DNA of 60,014 nucleotides from the NCBI GenBank assembly GCA_903877135.1, contig CAIRCN010000051.1:1-60014 (forward strand), in the 5' to 3' direction. This document shows positions 37,335 through 46,096 of this stretch, in pieces. The position numbers and the translations under genes were made by a program. A model generated the notes under the pieces. It was not told where the DNA came from, made no database searches, and saw nothing but the letters and a program-made list of their open reading frames with translations. The stretch's first letter is position 1. Each line of letters begins with the position of its first letter. This stretch comes from an uncultured Opitutia bacterium. Lineage in GTDB: Bacteria; Verrucomicrobiota; Verrucomicrobiia; Opitutales; Opitutaceae.

Positions 37335-38825
37335 TCAACCGCTGCCGGTGGCGACGCGCATGAGCTCGGGCTCGGTCCAGTCGGCGCAGGGGCGGACGGC
37401 AGAGAGTTCGCCGCGGCACATGACAGCGATGGTGTCGCAGAGGCCGAGGAGTTCGGGGAGATAGGAGCTGACGAGGAGCACGGCTTTGCCGGAGGTCGCG
37501 AGGTCGCCGATGAGGCAGTAAATCTGGGCCTTGCTGCCGACGTCGATGCCGCGGGTGGGCTCGTCGAGGAGCAAAATGCGCGCGGGGTGTTCGAGGAGAC
37601 GGGCGAGGGCGATTTTCTGCTGGTTGCCGCCGGACATTTCCGCGACGGGCTGGGCGGCGTCGCGGCATTTGACCTTGAGCGCGCCGATCCAGCGCTCGGC
37701 GGCGGTGTGTTGGCGGCGGCGCGAGACCCAGCCGTAGCGGCCGAAGCTGCGGAGCTTGGTGAACGTGAGGTTGTCGGCGAGCGGTAGGCCGAGCATGAGG
37801 CCTTCCTCTTTGCGGTTCTCGCTGAGGAAGCCGACGCCGGCCCGCCAGCGGTTGCGCGGAGTGGTGCGGGCGGCAGTGGAGCCGACGACGAGGACTTCGC
37901 CGGCGTCGAGGGCGTCAAGACCGAACACCGTGCGGACGAGATCGGTGCGGCCGGCGCCGATTAGGCCGGCGACGCCGAGGATTTCGCCGGCGCGGAGCGA
38001 GAAGCTGGCGGTGCGCAGGCGCGGGACGCGGGCGGCGGCGCGGACGGAGAGGACAATGGCGCCGGGCGTGCGGGCGCGGCGCGGATAGAGGTCCTTCACC
38101 TCGCGCCCGGTCATTAGGTTGACGAGGAGGTCGATGGTGGCGTCGCGCATCGCGCCAGAGCCGGCGGTTTCGCCGTCTTTCAGGACGGTGTAGCGGTCGG
38201 CGATGCGGCGGCATTCTTCCAGAAAATGGCTGATGTAGATGATGCTCACGCCCTGGGCGCGGAGGCGGGCGATGACGGTGAAGAGTTTCTCGACGTCGGG
38301 CGGTGTGAGGCTGCTGGTGGGCTCGTCCATGATGAGGACGCGGGGCGGCGTGAGGAGGGCGCGGGCGATTTCGATGATCTGCCGCTCGGCGATGGAGAAC
38401 GCGGCGACGGGGCGGGCGAGGTCAAGGTGTTCGTGGCCGAGTTGGGCAAGGGCGGCGCGGGCCCGCGAGCGCGATTCGGCGGAGTCGATCCAGCCGAGGC
38501 GCGCGGACTCGGCGCCGAGGAGGATGTTCTCCTGCGCGGAGAGGTGCGGGGCGAGCGTGAGCTCCTGGTAGATCATGGCGACGCCCAGGAGGCGGGCGGC
38601 GTGCGGGCTGGCGGGAGCGTAGGGCCTGCCATCGAGCGCGAGCGTGCCCGCGTCGGGGGCGTGGGCGCCGCTGAGGATTTTCATCAGCGTGCTCTTGCCG
38701 GCGCCGTTTTCACCGATGAGCGCGTGCACCTCGCCGGACGCGACCTCCAGCGAGACCGACCGAAGCGCGCGCGTGGCCCCGAAGGCTTTGGCGACACCGG
38801 TCAGGTGAAGGCGGGGGGCAGGCAT
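37335..38825 (-). CDS. Sugar ABC transporter ATPase with two ABC domains (RbsA-type)
   Basis: 496 residues. ABC domain 1 (about 5-240) has Walker A GENGAGKST, the variant signature FSIAERQIIEIARAL and Walker B VLIMDEPTSSL. ABC domain 2 (about 255-490) has the degenerate Walker A GLIGAGRTDL usual for this class, the signature MSGGNQQKIALARLL and Walker B ILLLDEPTRGIDVGSK. It is the first gene of the operon ABC-permease-oxidoreductase-ThuA. Directly upstream of the ATG, positions 38827-38837 read GAAACGCTTTC on the coding strand, a weak LacI-family-like dyad. Confidence 0.94.
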   Translation of the reverse strand: MPAPRLHLTGVAKAFGATRALRSVSLEVASGEVHALIGENGAGKSTLMKILSGAHAPDAGTLALDGRPYAPASPHAARLLGVAMIYQELTLAPHLSAQENILLGAESARLGWIDSAESRSRARAALAQLGHEHLDLARPVAAFSIAERQIIEIARALLTPPRVLIMDEPTSSLTPPDVEKLFTVIARLRAQGVSIIYISHFLEECRRIADRYTVLKDGETAGSGAMRDATIDLLVNLMTGREVKDLYPRRARTPGAIVLSVRAAARVPRLRTASFSLRAGEILGVAGLIGAGRTDLVRTVFGLDALDAGEVLVVGSTAARTTPRNRWRAGVGFLSENRKEEGLMLGLPLADNLTFTKLRSFGRYGWVSRRRQHTAAERWIGALKVKCRDAAQPVAEMSGGNQQKIALARLLEHPARILLLDEPTRGIDVGSKAQIYCLIGDLATSGKAVLLVSSYLPELLGLCDTIAVMCRGELSAVRPCADWTEPELMRVATGSG

Positions 38826-38931
38826 GCGGAAAGCGTTTCTCCGCGGATTCCAAGCATGGCAAGACTAAGAACGCGACGCCAGTGAAGTGAAACCGTCGCA
38901 AAGCTGCCGCGCATCAAGATCCGAGTCTGCG

Positions 38932-39474
38932 TCAGATCAGGCCGAGCTTCATTTTTCCCTCTTCGGAAATCATCTGCTGGTTCCACGGCGGGTCCCAGGT
39001 GATGCGCACGTCGGCGTCACTGACGCCGGGGACGAGGAGAATCTTGCCCTTGGCATCCTCGGCGATGGCCGGCCCCATGCCGCAACCGGGGGCGGTGAGT
39101 GTCATGGCGACGTCGACCAGATAACCGCCATCGTCCTTTTTCGACACGTCCATCGAGTAAACGAGGCCGAGGTCCACGATATTCACGGGAATCTCGGGGT
39201 CGTAGACTTTCCGGAGCTGTTCCCAGACCGCGGTGGGGTCGGGGGCGCCGTCGGAGAGCGTCGCCGTCGTGACGGCGTGGTCGATGACTTGCTCCCCGAT
39301 CGCATCGCCGTCCCGGCCGTCGAGGCGGAAGAGGCCGAAGTCGGTCTGCACGGTGTAGCTGCCGCCGAGCGTCTGATGGATCATGACCTGCGTGGCGGCG
39401 GGAAGCAGCGTCTTTTCGCCCGAGGGGATCTGCGTGGCGGTGACGTCGCGGGTGAGGGTGCGGTCGCGGTTCAT
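38932..39474 (-). CDS. sufT: Fe-S assembly protein SufT (DUF59 domain)
   Basis: 180 residues. The N-terminal part (1-90) is typical of SufT-type proteins (LPAATQVMIHQTLGGSYTV and GLFRLDGRDGDAIG). The C-terminal DUF59/MIP18-like domain has VWEQLRKVYDPEIPVNIVDLGLVY, LTAPGCGMGPAIAEDAK with the conserved Cys, and VRITWDPPWNQQMISEEGK. It works in maturation or trafficking of iron-sulfur clusters. It is the last gene of the suf operon, 7 bases after sufD. Confidence 0.93.
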   Translation of the reverse strand: MNRDRTLTRDVTATQIPSGEKTLLPAATQVMIHQTLGGSYTVQTDFGLFRLDGRDGDAIGEQVIDHAVTTATLSDGAPDPTAVWEQLRKVYDPEIPVNIVDLGLVYSMDVSKKDDGGYLVDVAMTLTAPGCGMGPAIAEDAKGKILLVPGVSDADVRITWDPPWNQQMISEEGKMKLGLI

Positions 39475-39481
39475 GGGAGCG

Positions 39482-40792
39482 TCAGTTCTTGAACTTGATC
39501 TTGATCATCTCGCGGAGGGCGGCGCGCAAGCCCTCATGTTCGAGCTTGAGCAGGACTTCCTCGAAGAAACCGAAGACGAGCAGTTCGTCGGCCTGGGCTT
39601 TCGGAATACCGCGGGACCGGAGATAGAACTCCAACTCCGGATCGATGCGCGAGGTCGTGGCGCCGTGGCTGCAGCGCACGTCGTTGGCCTGGATTTCGAG
39701 GCCGGGGAGCGAGTTGGCCTCGGCGTCGTCGGAGAGCATGAGGTTGCGGTTGCTCTGATAGGCGTCGGTTTTCTGAGCATCGGGATCGACGACAATGAGG
39801 CCGGAGAAGATGGTCTTCGCATGGCCGAGGAGGGCGTTTTTGTAGAGCAGATTTGAACTCGTGTTCGGGGCCTGATGGGTCTGTAGCGTGCGCTGGTCGA
39901 ACTCCTGCGTGCCGTGGGCGACGGTGAGGGCGAGCATCTCGCTGTGGGCCCCCGGAGCCTGAAGCTGGCTGTGGCTCTCGTGGCGGGCCTGGCGCGCGCC
40001 GAGATGGACGTTGAGCGAGAGAACTTTCGCGTCGCGGCGAGCGATGGTGGAATTGAACTGGAAGGAAAGTGTGCAGCGGCTCCAATTCTGCGCAGCGACA
40101 TAGGTGACCTGCGCGCCGTGCGAGGCGTAGATGTCGTTTTGGCCGCAGGCGAACTGCGCGCTGGCATCGGTGGAGCGGAAAAAATCTACGACGGTGGCCT
40201 TGGTGTTCTCCTCGGCGATGACGAGTGTGTGCGGGAAAACCGCGGCCTCGGCGCCCGCGGTGCCGTGGAAGACCGCTAGCGGATCGGCGAGGGTGACGCC
40301 GCGGGGGACATAAACGAACGCGCCGTCGGCGAGAAACGCGGTGTGCAGGGCGGAAAATTTCTCCGAGCCCTGCTTGACGGACTGGGTGAGGAGGTGGGCC
40401 TTTACCTGCGCGCCGTGGGTGAGGAGTGCGTTTTGCAGAGTGTCGAAAATGACGCCACGGGCCGCAAGTTCGGCGGTGAGGGGTTCGCGGGCGACGAAGC
40501 GGTTGTTGGAAAACACCAGGGTGCCGGCCGTGGCGATGCCGAGGGGCGGGAGCGGAGCGGCGGGGGCGGGGGCGGGCAAGGCAAAGCCGTCGAGGGTGAG
40601 CGAGCCGAGGTTGCTGAAGCGCCACGATTCGTCGGTGCGCGCGGGCATGGGCAGGGTGGTGTAGCGCGCGAAGGCCGCGCGCTTGCGCTCCAGCCACCAG
40701 GCGGGGAGATGGGCGAGGGATGCGAGGTGCGCCTCGAACATTTCGGCGGTGAAACAGCCGACGAGGGACTTTGTTTCGGTAAGAGTGGACAT
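39482..40792 (-). CDS. sufD: Fe-S cluster assembly scaffold subunit SufD
   Basis: 436 residues. SufD partners SufB and the ATPase SufC in the SufBC2D scaffold for iron-sulfur cluster building. Family marks: LPAWWLERKRAAFARYTTLP, DESWRFSNLGSL near the start, FVYVPRGVTLADP, the beta-helix core (VTYVAAQNWSRCTLSFQ), TNLLYKNALLGHAKTIFSG-like text, the LEIQANDVRCSHGATTSRID block with the conserved Cys-His, and LEFYLRSRGIPKAQADELLVFGFF. It starts 75 bases after sufB and is normal in length. Confidence 0.95.
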   Translation of the reverse strand: MSTLTETKSLVGCFTAEMFEAHLASLAHLPAWWLERKRAAFARYTTLPMPARTDESWRFSNLGSLTLDGFALPAPAPAAPLPPLGIATAGTLVFSNNRFVAREPLTAELAARGVIFDTLQNALLTHGAQVKAHLLTQSVKQGSEKFSALHTAFLADGAFVYVPRGVTLADPLAVFHGTAGAEAAVFPHTLVIAEENTKATVVDFFRSTDASAQFACGQNDIYASHGAQVTYVAAQNWSRCTLSFQFNSTIARRDAKVLSLNVHLGARQARHESHSQLQAPGAHSEMLALTVAHGTQEFDQRTLQTHQAPNTSSNLLYKNALLGHAKTIFSGLIVVDPDAQKTDAYQSNRNLMLSDDAEANSLPGLEIQANDVRCSHGATTSRIDPELEFYLRSRGIPKAQADELLVFGFFEEVLLKLEHEGLRAALREMIKIKFKN

Positions 40793-40867
40793 GGTTTTAT
40801 GTCGTGGTGTGGGAGCGGGTTTACCCCGCGACCCGTCAGGGCATAAAGCCCCCCACAGTTTCTCAGC

Positions 40868-42319
<1,452 letters not shown>

Positions 42320-42348
42320 GAGGAAAGGTAAGGGACAGAGAGGCGGTG

Positions 42349-43104
42349 TCAGGCGTGGACGAGTTCGGTTTTCACCCAATCGTAGCCCTTGGACTCGAGT
42401 TCGAGGGCGAGGGACTTGTCGCCGCTCTTGACGATGCGGCCATCCCACATGACGTGGACCTGGTCGGGCACGATATAGTCGAGCAGGCGCTGATAGTGCG
42501 TGATCAACAGAATGCCGAGCTTGGGTCCGCGCATGGCGTTGACGCCATCGGCCACGATACGGAGGGCGTCGATGTCGAGGCCGGAGTCGGTCTCGTCCAT
42601 CAGGGAGAAGAGGGGCTCCAGCATGGCCATCTGGAGGATTTCGCAGCGCTTTTTTTCGCCGCCGGAGAAGCCGTCGTTCACCGACCGGGAAGTAAATTTA
42701 CGGTCGATCTTGAGGAGATCCATCTTCGAGTAGAGCCGCTTGTAATAGGCGGTGGCGTCGAGTTCATCGCCTTCGGCCAGGCGGGCCTGGACGGCACCGC
42801 GGAGGAAGTTCGCGATGCTCACGCCGGGAATCTCGCTGGGATACTGGAAAGCAAGGAAGATGCCGGCGCGGGCGCGCTCGTCGGGCTCCAACGCGAGGAT
42901 CGAGCGGCCGTCGATCAGCACATCGCCGGAGGTGATGGTGTAGTCCGGGTGACCAGCGATCGCCTTTGCGAGGGTGGACTTGCCGGTGCCGTTCGGGCCC
43001 ATGATGGCGTGAACCTCACCTTGCCGGATGGTGAGGTTGAAGCCTTTGACGATTTCCTTTTCGCCGATGGCGATGTGAAGGTCTTTGATTTCGAGCTGGG
43101 ACAT
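42349..43104 (-). CDS. sufC: Fe-S cluster assembly ATPase SufC
   Basis: A 251-residue soluble ABC ATPase that drives the SufBC2D complex. Walker A is [10 protein letters not shown], followed by [32 protein letters not shown], the signature [15 protein letters not shown], Walker [18 protein letters not shown], and the switch His in [13 protein letters not shown]. It is the first gene of the suf operon. The 240 bases upstream, up to the IS1595-type element, must hold the suf promoter; no regulator site was recognised there. Confidence 0.96.
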   Translation of the reverse strand: MSQLEIKDLHIAIGEKEIVKGFNLTIRQGEVHAIMGPNGTGKSTLAKAIAGHPDYTITSGDVLIDGRSILALEPDERARAGIFLAFQYPSEIPGVSIANFLRGAVQARLAEGDELDATAYYKRLYSKMDLLKIDRKFTSRSVNDGFSGGEKKRCEILQMAMLEPLFSLMDETDSGLDIDALRIVADGVNAMRGPKLGILLITHYQRLLDYIVPDQVHVMWDGRIVKSGDKSLALELESKGYDWVKTELVHA

Positions 43105-43346
43105 TTTTAGAAAAATCGTGAGGGCAGTGAGGTGATGGCGAGTTTGGCAGGAAGCGCTCCGTAGAGCGGGATTGACCCCAGTAACAAATAGGAATGGTTC
43201 TCAGTAGCAAGTGAGGATTGGAACTATTCCAATGATATCTGCCTCCAAAACACGATCTCTCCACGCCCACCGGCCGCAGACATTTCAGGTGCCTATTCCC
43301 AAAGCGCGAATTCGTGGCAACCACAGCCGACAGCCAAAGATGCCAA

Positions 43347-43354
43347 TAACTCAA
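43347..43354 (+). repeat. Target-site duplication, left copy
   Basis: TAACTCAA immediately outside the left inverted repeat. It is identical to the 8 bases outside the right end, the duplication length expected for the IS1595 family. Confidence 0.9.
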
Positions 43355-43377
43355 ACTGGGTATCCATTTGACTCAAG
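43355..43377 (+). repeat. Left terminal inverted repeat of the IS1595-type element
   Basis: 23 bases beginning ACTGGGTATCC and ending GACTCAAG. They match exactly the reverse complement of 46066-46088, and one further base pair would match if the duplication is ignored. Confidence 0.95.
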
Positions 43378-43403
43378 TGGATTAGCCGGGTTAATTCTGG
43401 CCG

Positions 43404-44318
43404 ATGGCCGCATCGCTCTATCCCGCCAACCGCCGCGAGTTCGATGTGATGTTCGAGACCGAGGAAAACTGTCTGCGCTACCTGGCTGAGATACGTTGGC
43501 CTGCTGGGTTCGAGTGCGTCAAATGCAAGGGCAAGGTGGCGTATCTCACCGCCCGGCATCTCCTGCACTGCAGGGAGTGCGGCCGGCAGCAAAGCGTCAC
43601 CGAAGGCACGCTCCTCCATCGCACGAGGTATCCTCTGAAGAACTGGCTGGAGGTGGCGTGGCACATCTTCGAGCAAAAGCACGGTCTGAGCGCCTTGGGG
43701 TTGCAGCGTGCCATGGGCTTCGGCAGCTATCACACTGCCTGGGAGTGGCTACACCGGATGAGGCGCGCCATGGTCCTGCCTGGCCGGAACCTCCTGACGG
43801 GTGAGATCGAGGTAGACGAGACGTTCGTCGGCGGAATAAAGAAAGGCGGAAAGCGCGGGCGCGGCGCCCCAGAAAAGGTGCTTGTCATGATCGCCGCTGA
43901 GATCCGCGGCACCCGCATCGGCCGGATTCGACTCCAGCTAATCCCTGACGCCACCGGCCAGACCCTGCTTGATACCATCGAGGACTTGGCTGAGCGTGGC
44001 AGCGACATCGTAACGGACGGATGGATGGGTTACTCGGGTCTGTCGAAGCGCAGTTTTAATCATACAGTGTCCAGGTATGATCCAGCCGTTGGCGATAATC
44101 TGCTACCGCACGTCGACCTGGTGGCCTCACTTCTCAAGCGATGGCTTTTGGGCACGCATCACGGGGCAGTCGGGCATCACCTACTGCAGTTCTATCTCGA
44201 CGAATTTGTCTTCCGATTCAACCGCCGCGCGTCCGGCAGTCGAGGGCTGCTGTTTTATCGATTACTTCAGCAGGCCGTGACTCATCCACCGGTGCCGGTT
44301 GCCGATTTGAATCCGTGA
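43404..44318 (+). CDS. IS1595-family transposase
   Basis: A 304-residue transposase that moves the surrounding element. The N-terminal zinc ribbon has CVKC (near residue 40) and CREC (near 56), followed by a helical segment (LKNWLEVAWHIFEQKHGLS). The DDE catalytic domain (ISXO2-like) has the first Asp in GEIEVDETFVGG, the second in DIVTDGWMGY, and the acidic third residue in YLDEFVFRFNRR. All key residues are present and the frame is unbroken, so it may be active. Its start lies 27 bases inside the left terminal repeat. Confidence 0.95.
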   Translation: MAASLYPANRREFDVMFETEENCLRYLAEIRWPAGFECVKCKGKVAYLTARHLLHCRECGRQQSVTEGTLLHRTRYPLKNWLEVAWHIFEQKHGLSALGLQRAMGFGSYHTAWEWLHRMRRAMVLPGRNLLTGEIEVDETFVGGIKKGGKRGRGAPEKVLVMIAAEIRGTRIGRIRLQLIPDATGQTLLDTIEDLAERGSDIVTDGWMGYSGLSKRSFNHTVSRYDPAVGDNLLPHVDLVASLLKRWLLGTHHGAVGHHLLQFYLDEFVFRFNRRASGSRGLLFYRLLQQAVTHPPVPVADLNP

Positions 44319-44507
44319 GGCGCCAATAATAGGCGCCAAAGAATTCGTGGTTAAATTTGGCGCCTAATTGAGAAAATAACGATTAGGCGCCAACGAATCG
44401 TATCGATATTTTGGCGGCTAATTTGAATGTTGACATTTAGCCGCCCAATTAAATAATAAATTCATTGGCGCCTAATCTCATTAACAACGATTAGGCGCCC
44501 AAAACAC
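44303..44507 (+). repeat. Array of palindromic hairpin units with 54-bp period
   Basis: Between the transposase stop and the ATPase start, arms TTGGCGCCTAAT at 44357, 44411 and 44465 (exactly 54 bases apart) each pair with a downstream ATTAGGCGCCAA-like arm (44382, about 44435, 44490) across AT-rich 12-13-base loops. The middle unit has GGCGGC in one arm and GCCGCC in the other, a compensating change. A further right arm at 44328 fits the same period, although its left partner is lost in the transposase gene end, and an extra AGGCGCCAA lies at 44318. It may be an operator set, an RNA leader or a single-strand DNA recognition array. Confidence 0.88.
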
Positions 44508-45941
44508 ATGGCCAAATTGTTTATTGGACGAGAATCCGAGGAGGCGGAATTTAAGCGCCTCACAGCCAAGTCGACCGCTTCGTTGATTGTTTGCCAAGGG
44601 CGTCGGCGTATCGGAAAGAGCACCTTTTTCCGGCACTGTGCTCAAGATGCAGACCTCTTTCTGTCATTCGAGGGGCTGGCGCCACGCGATAAAATTGACA
44701 AGAATGCACAGCTCGAAGCGTTTGCTATAGCTCTCAATCTTCAAACCAAAGCGCCGAAGGTTACCCTCGATTCCTGGCCACAAGCATTCGATCTTTTGGA
44801 CAGCGTCCTGCCGGCAACGGGCACGATTGTCATTCTCTTTGATGAAATCTCATGGATGGCGATCGGTGATCCTGATTTCCCTGGGTATGTGAAGTCAGCT
44901 TGGGATGCCCGTTTCTCGCAGCGTCCCAAGCTGATTCTTGTCCTCTGCGGTTCCGTTTCGTCTTGGATTGAGGAAAACATTCTCAAAAACACCGGCTTCG
45001 CCGGCAGACCATCCTGGCATCTAAAGCTGCCACCGCTCGCGCTGCCTGCTTGCAATCAGTTTTGGCGCGGGAAAGCCGTCGGCGCGGCCGAAAAATTGAA
45101 GGCTCTGGCGGTCACCGGCGGCGTTCCGCGCTACTTGGAGGAAATTGATCCTGCCCAAACCACCGAGCAAAACATTGAGAGACTGTGCTTCAATGCCAGC
45201 GGGCTGCTGTTCAATGAATTCAATCTGATCTTCCACGATATCTTTACCAGAAGGGCGGATACCTGCCGGGACATCATGGCAACCCTGACTGATGGGGCAA
45301 AGACCTTGGCCGAAATTGGCGCAGCCTTGGGGAAGAAGAATACGGGCGGTTCGTTAAGTGCCATCCTTGAGGATTTAGAATCGGCAGGATTCCTCCATAG
45401 AGACGGCTCCTTCAGTCCGGACACAGCGAAGACAATGCCGCGTAAGGTGCGCTACCGCATTCTGGATAATTATATCCGGTTCTACCTAAAATTCATCGAA
45501 CCGGCAGCGGAGCAGATCAAGAAAGGCATCTATCAGGTGTCCCCCTTGGAGACCCTCCAGGCCTGGGACACGATCATGGGGCTGCAGTTCGAGAACCTGA
45601 TACTCAGCAACCAGAGTCTACTTATTGAGCGGATCAACCTCGGCAACGTGCCAGTGCTCAATGCTGGACCTTATTTCCAGCCCGCTACAGGCAAGGTTCT
45701 CGGCTGCCAAATCGATCTGATGCTGCGCACAAAAAGCTCGGTCTACGTTTTCGAGATAAAGTTTCGGAAGTCGATCGGCACTTCTGTGATGGATGACGTT
45801 CGAGAGAAGGTGAAACGCCTGAACGTGGATTCATCTCTATCTGTCCGCACTGGGCTGATCTACCAGGGAGAACTGGATCCGAAAATCGCCGAAGCCGACT
45901 ATTTCGATCATCTGGTTAAATTCGCAGACCTTCTGAAATAG
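44508..45941 (+). CDS. Passenger P-loop ATPase with DUF234/PD-(D/E)XK-like C-terminus
   Basis: 477 residues, of the COG1672-like predicted ATPase group. Walker A is GRRRIGKST (31-39) and Walker B ILFDEISWM (about 109-117). A sensor-like LVLCGSVSSWIEENI follows, and a winged-helix-like region (about 260-320, RADTCRDIMATLTDGAKTLAEIGAALG). The C-terminal domain has the PD-(D/E)XK-type arrangement D403 (GCQIDLML) then E416-x-K418 (VYVFEIKFRK). No membrane segment. It lies wholly inside the IS1595-type element, directly after the hairpin array, on the same strand as the transposase, and its GC content looks lower than the host genes. The function is unknown; nuclease activity is inferred only from the motif. 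Confidence 0.88.
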   Translation: MAKLFIGRESEEAEFKRLTAKSTASLIVCQGRRRIGKSTFFRHCAQDADLFLSFEGLAPRDKIDKNAQLEAFAIALNLQTKAPKVTLDSWPQAFDLLDSVLPATGTIVILFDEISWMAIGDPDFPGYVKSAWDARFSQRPKLILVLCGSVSSWIEENILKNTGFAGRPSWHLKLPPLALPACNQFWRGKAVGAAEKLKALAVTGGVPRYLEEIDPAQTTEQNIERLCFNASGLLFNEFNLIFHDIFTRRADTCRDIMATLTDGAKTLAEIGAALGKKNTGGSLSAILEDLESAGFLHRDGSFSPDTAKTMPRKVRYRILDNYIRFYLKFIEPAAEQIKKGIYQVSPLETLQAWDTIMGLQFENLILSNQSLLIERINLGNVPVLNAGPYFQPATGKVLGCQIDLMLRTKSSVYVFEIKFRKSIGTSVMDDVREKVKRLNVDSSLSVRTGLIYQGELDPKIAEADYFDHLVKFADLLK

Positions 45942-46065
45942 CGTCGTTCGCCGCGAACTGTCATCTGCGGCCGAGACCTCCTCCGCTGCGGCGTTCCGGT
46001 AGGACGCCTGACGACAAGCCGACAATCTGCCTGCTGCTAATGGCCCATTCCCCGAAGTTGGACTG

Positions 46066-46088
46066 CTTGAGTCAAATGGATACCCAGT
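46066..46088 (-). repeat. Right terminal inverted repeat of the IS1595-type element
   Basis: 23 bases that are the exact reverse complement of 43355-43377; on the plus strand they begin CTTGAGTC and end ACCCAGT. Confidence 0.95.
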
Positions 46089-46096
46089 TAACTCAA
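46089..46096 (+). repeat. Target-site duplication, right copy
   Basis: TAACTCAA, identical to 43347-43354. It contains the stop codon (TGA on the minus strand, 46093-46095) of the Ig-repeat protein gene, so the target was that gene's last codon. Confidence 0.9.

Larger units (their letters stand above)
43355..46088 (+). mobile_element. Complete IS1595-family element with passenger ATPase gene
   Basis: A 2,734-bp element bounded by perfect 23-bp inverted repeats (43355-43377 and 46066-46088, both reading inward from ACTGGGTATCC) and flanked by the 8-bp direct repeat TAACTCAA. It contains a transposase with zinc ribbon, a 54-bp-period hairpin array, a passenger P-loop ATPase gene, and 124 bases with no gene before the right end. 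Intact ends and duplication imply a recent insertion. Large size with a passenger gene is known for part of the IS1595 family. It separates the suf operon from the Ig-repeat protein gene and lands on that gene's stop codon without damaging it. Confidence 0.95.

Noticed and set aside
44303-44507. CRISPR array
   Set aside because: Units are inverted hairpin pairs with short AT-rich loops, not direct repeats with unique spacers, and no cas gene is near.
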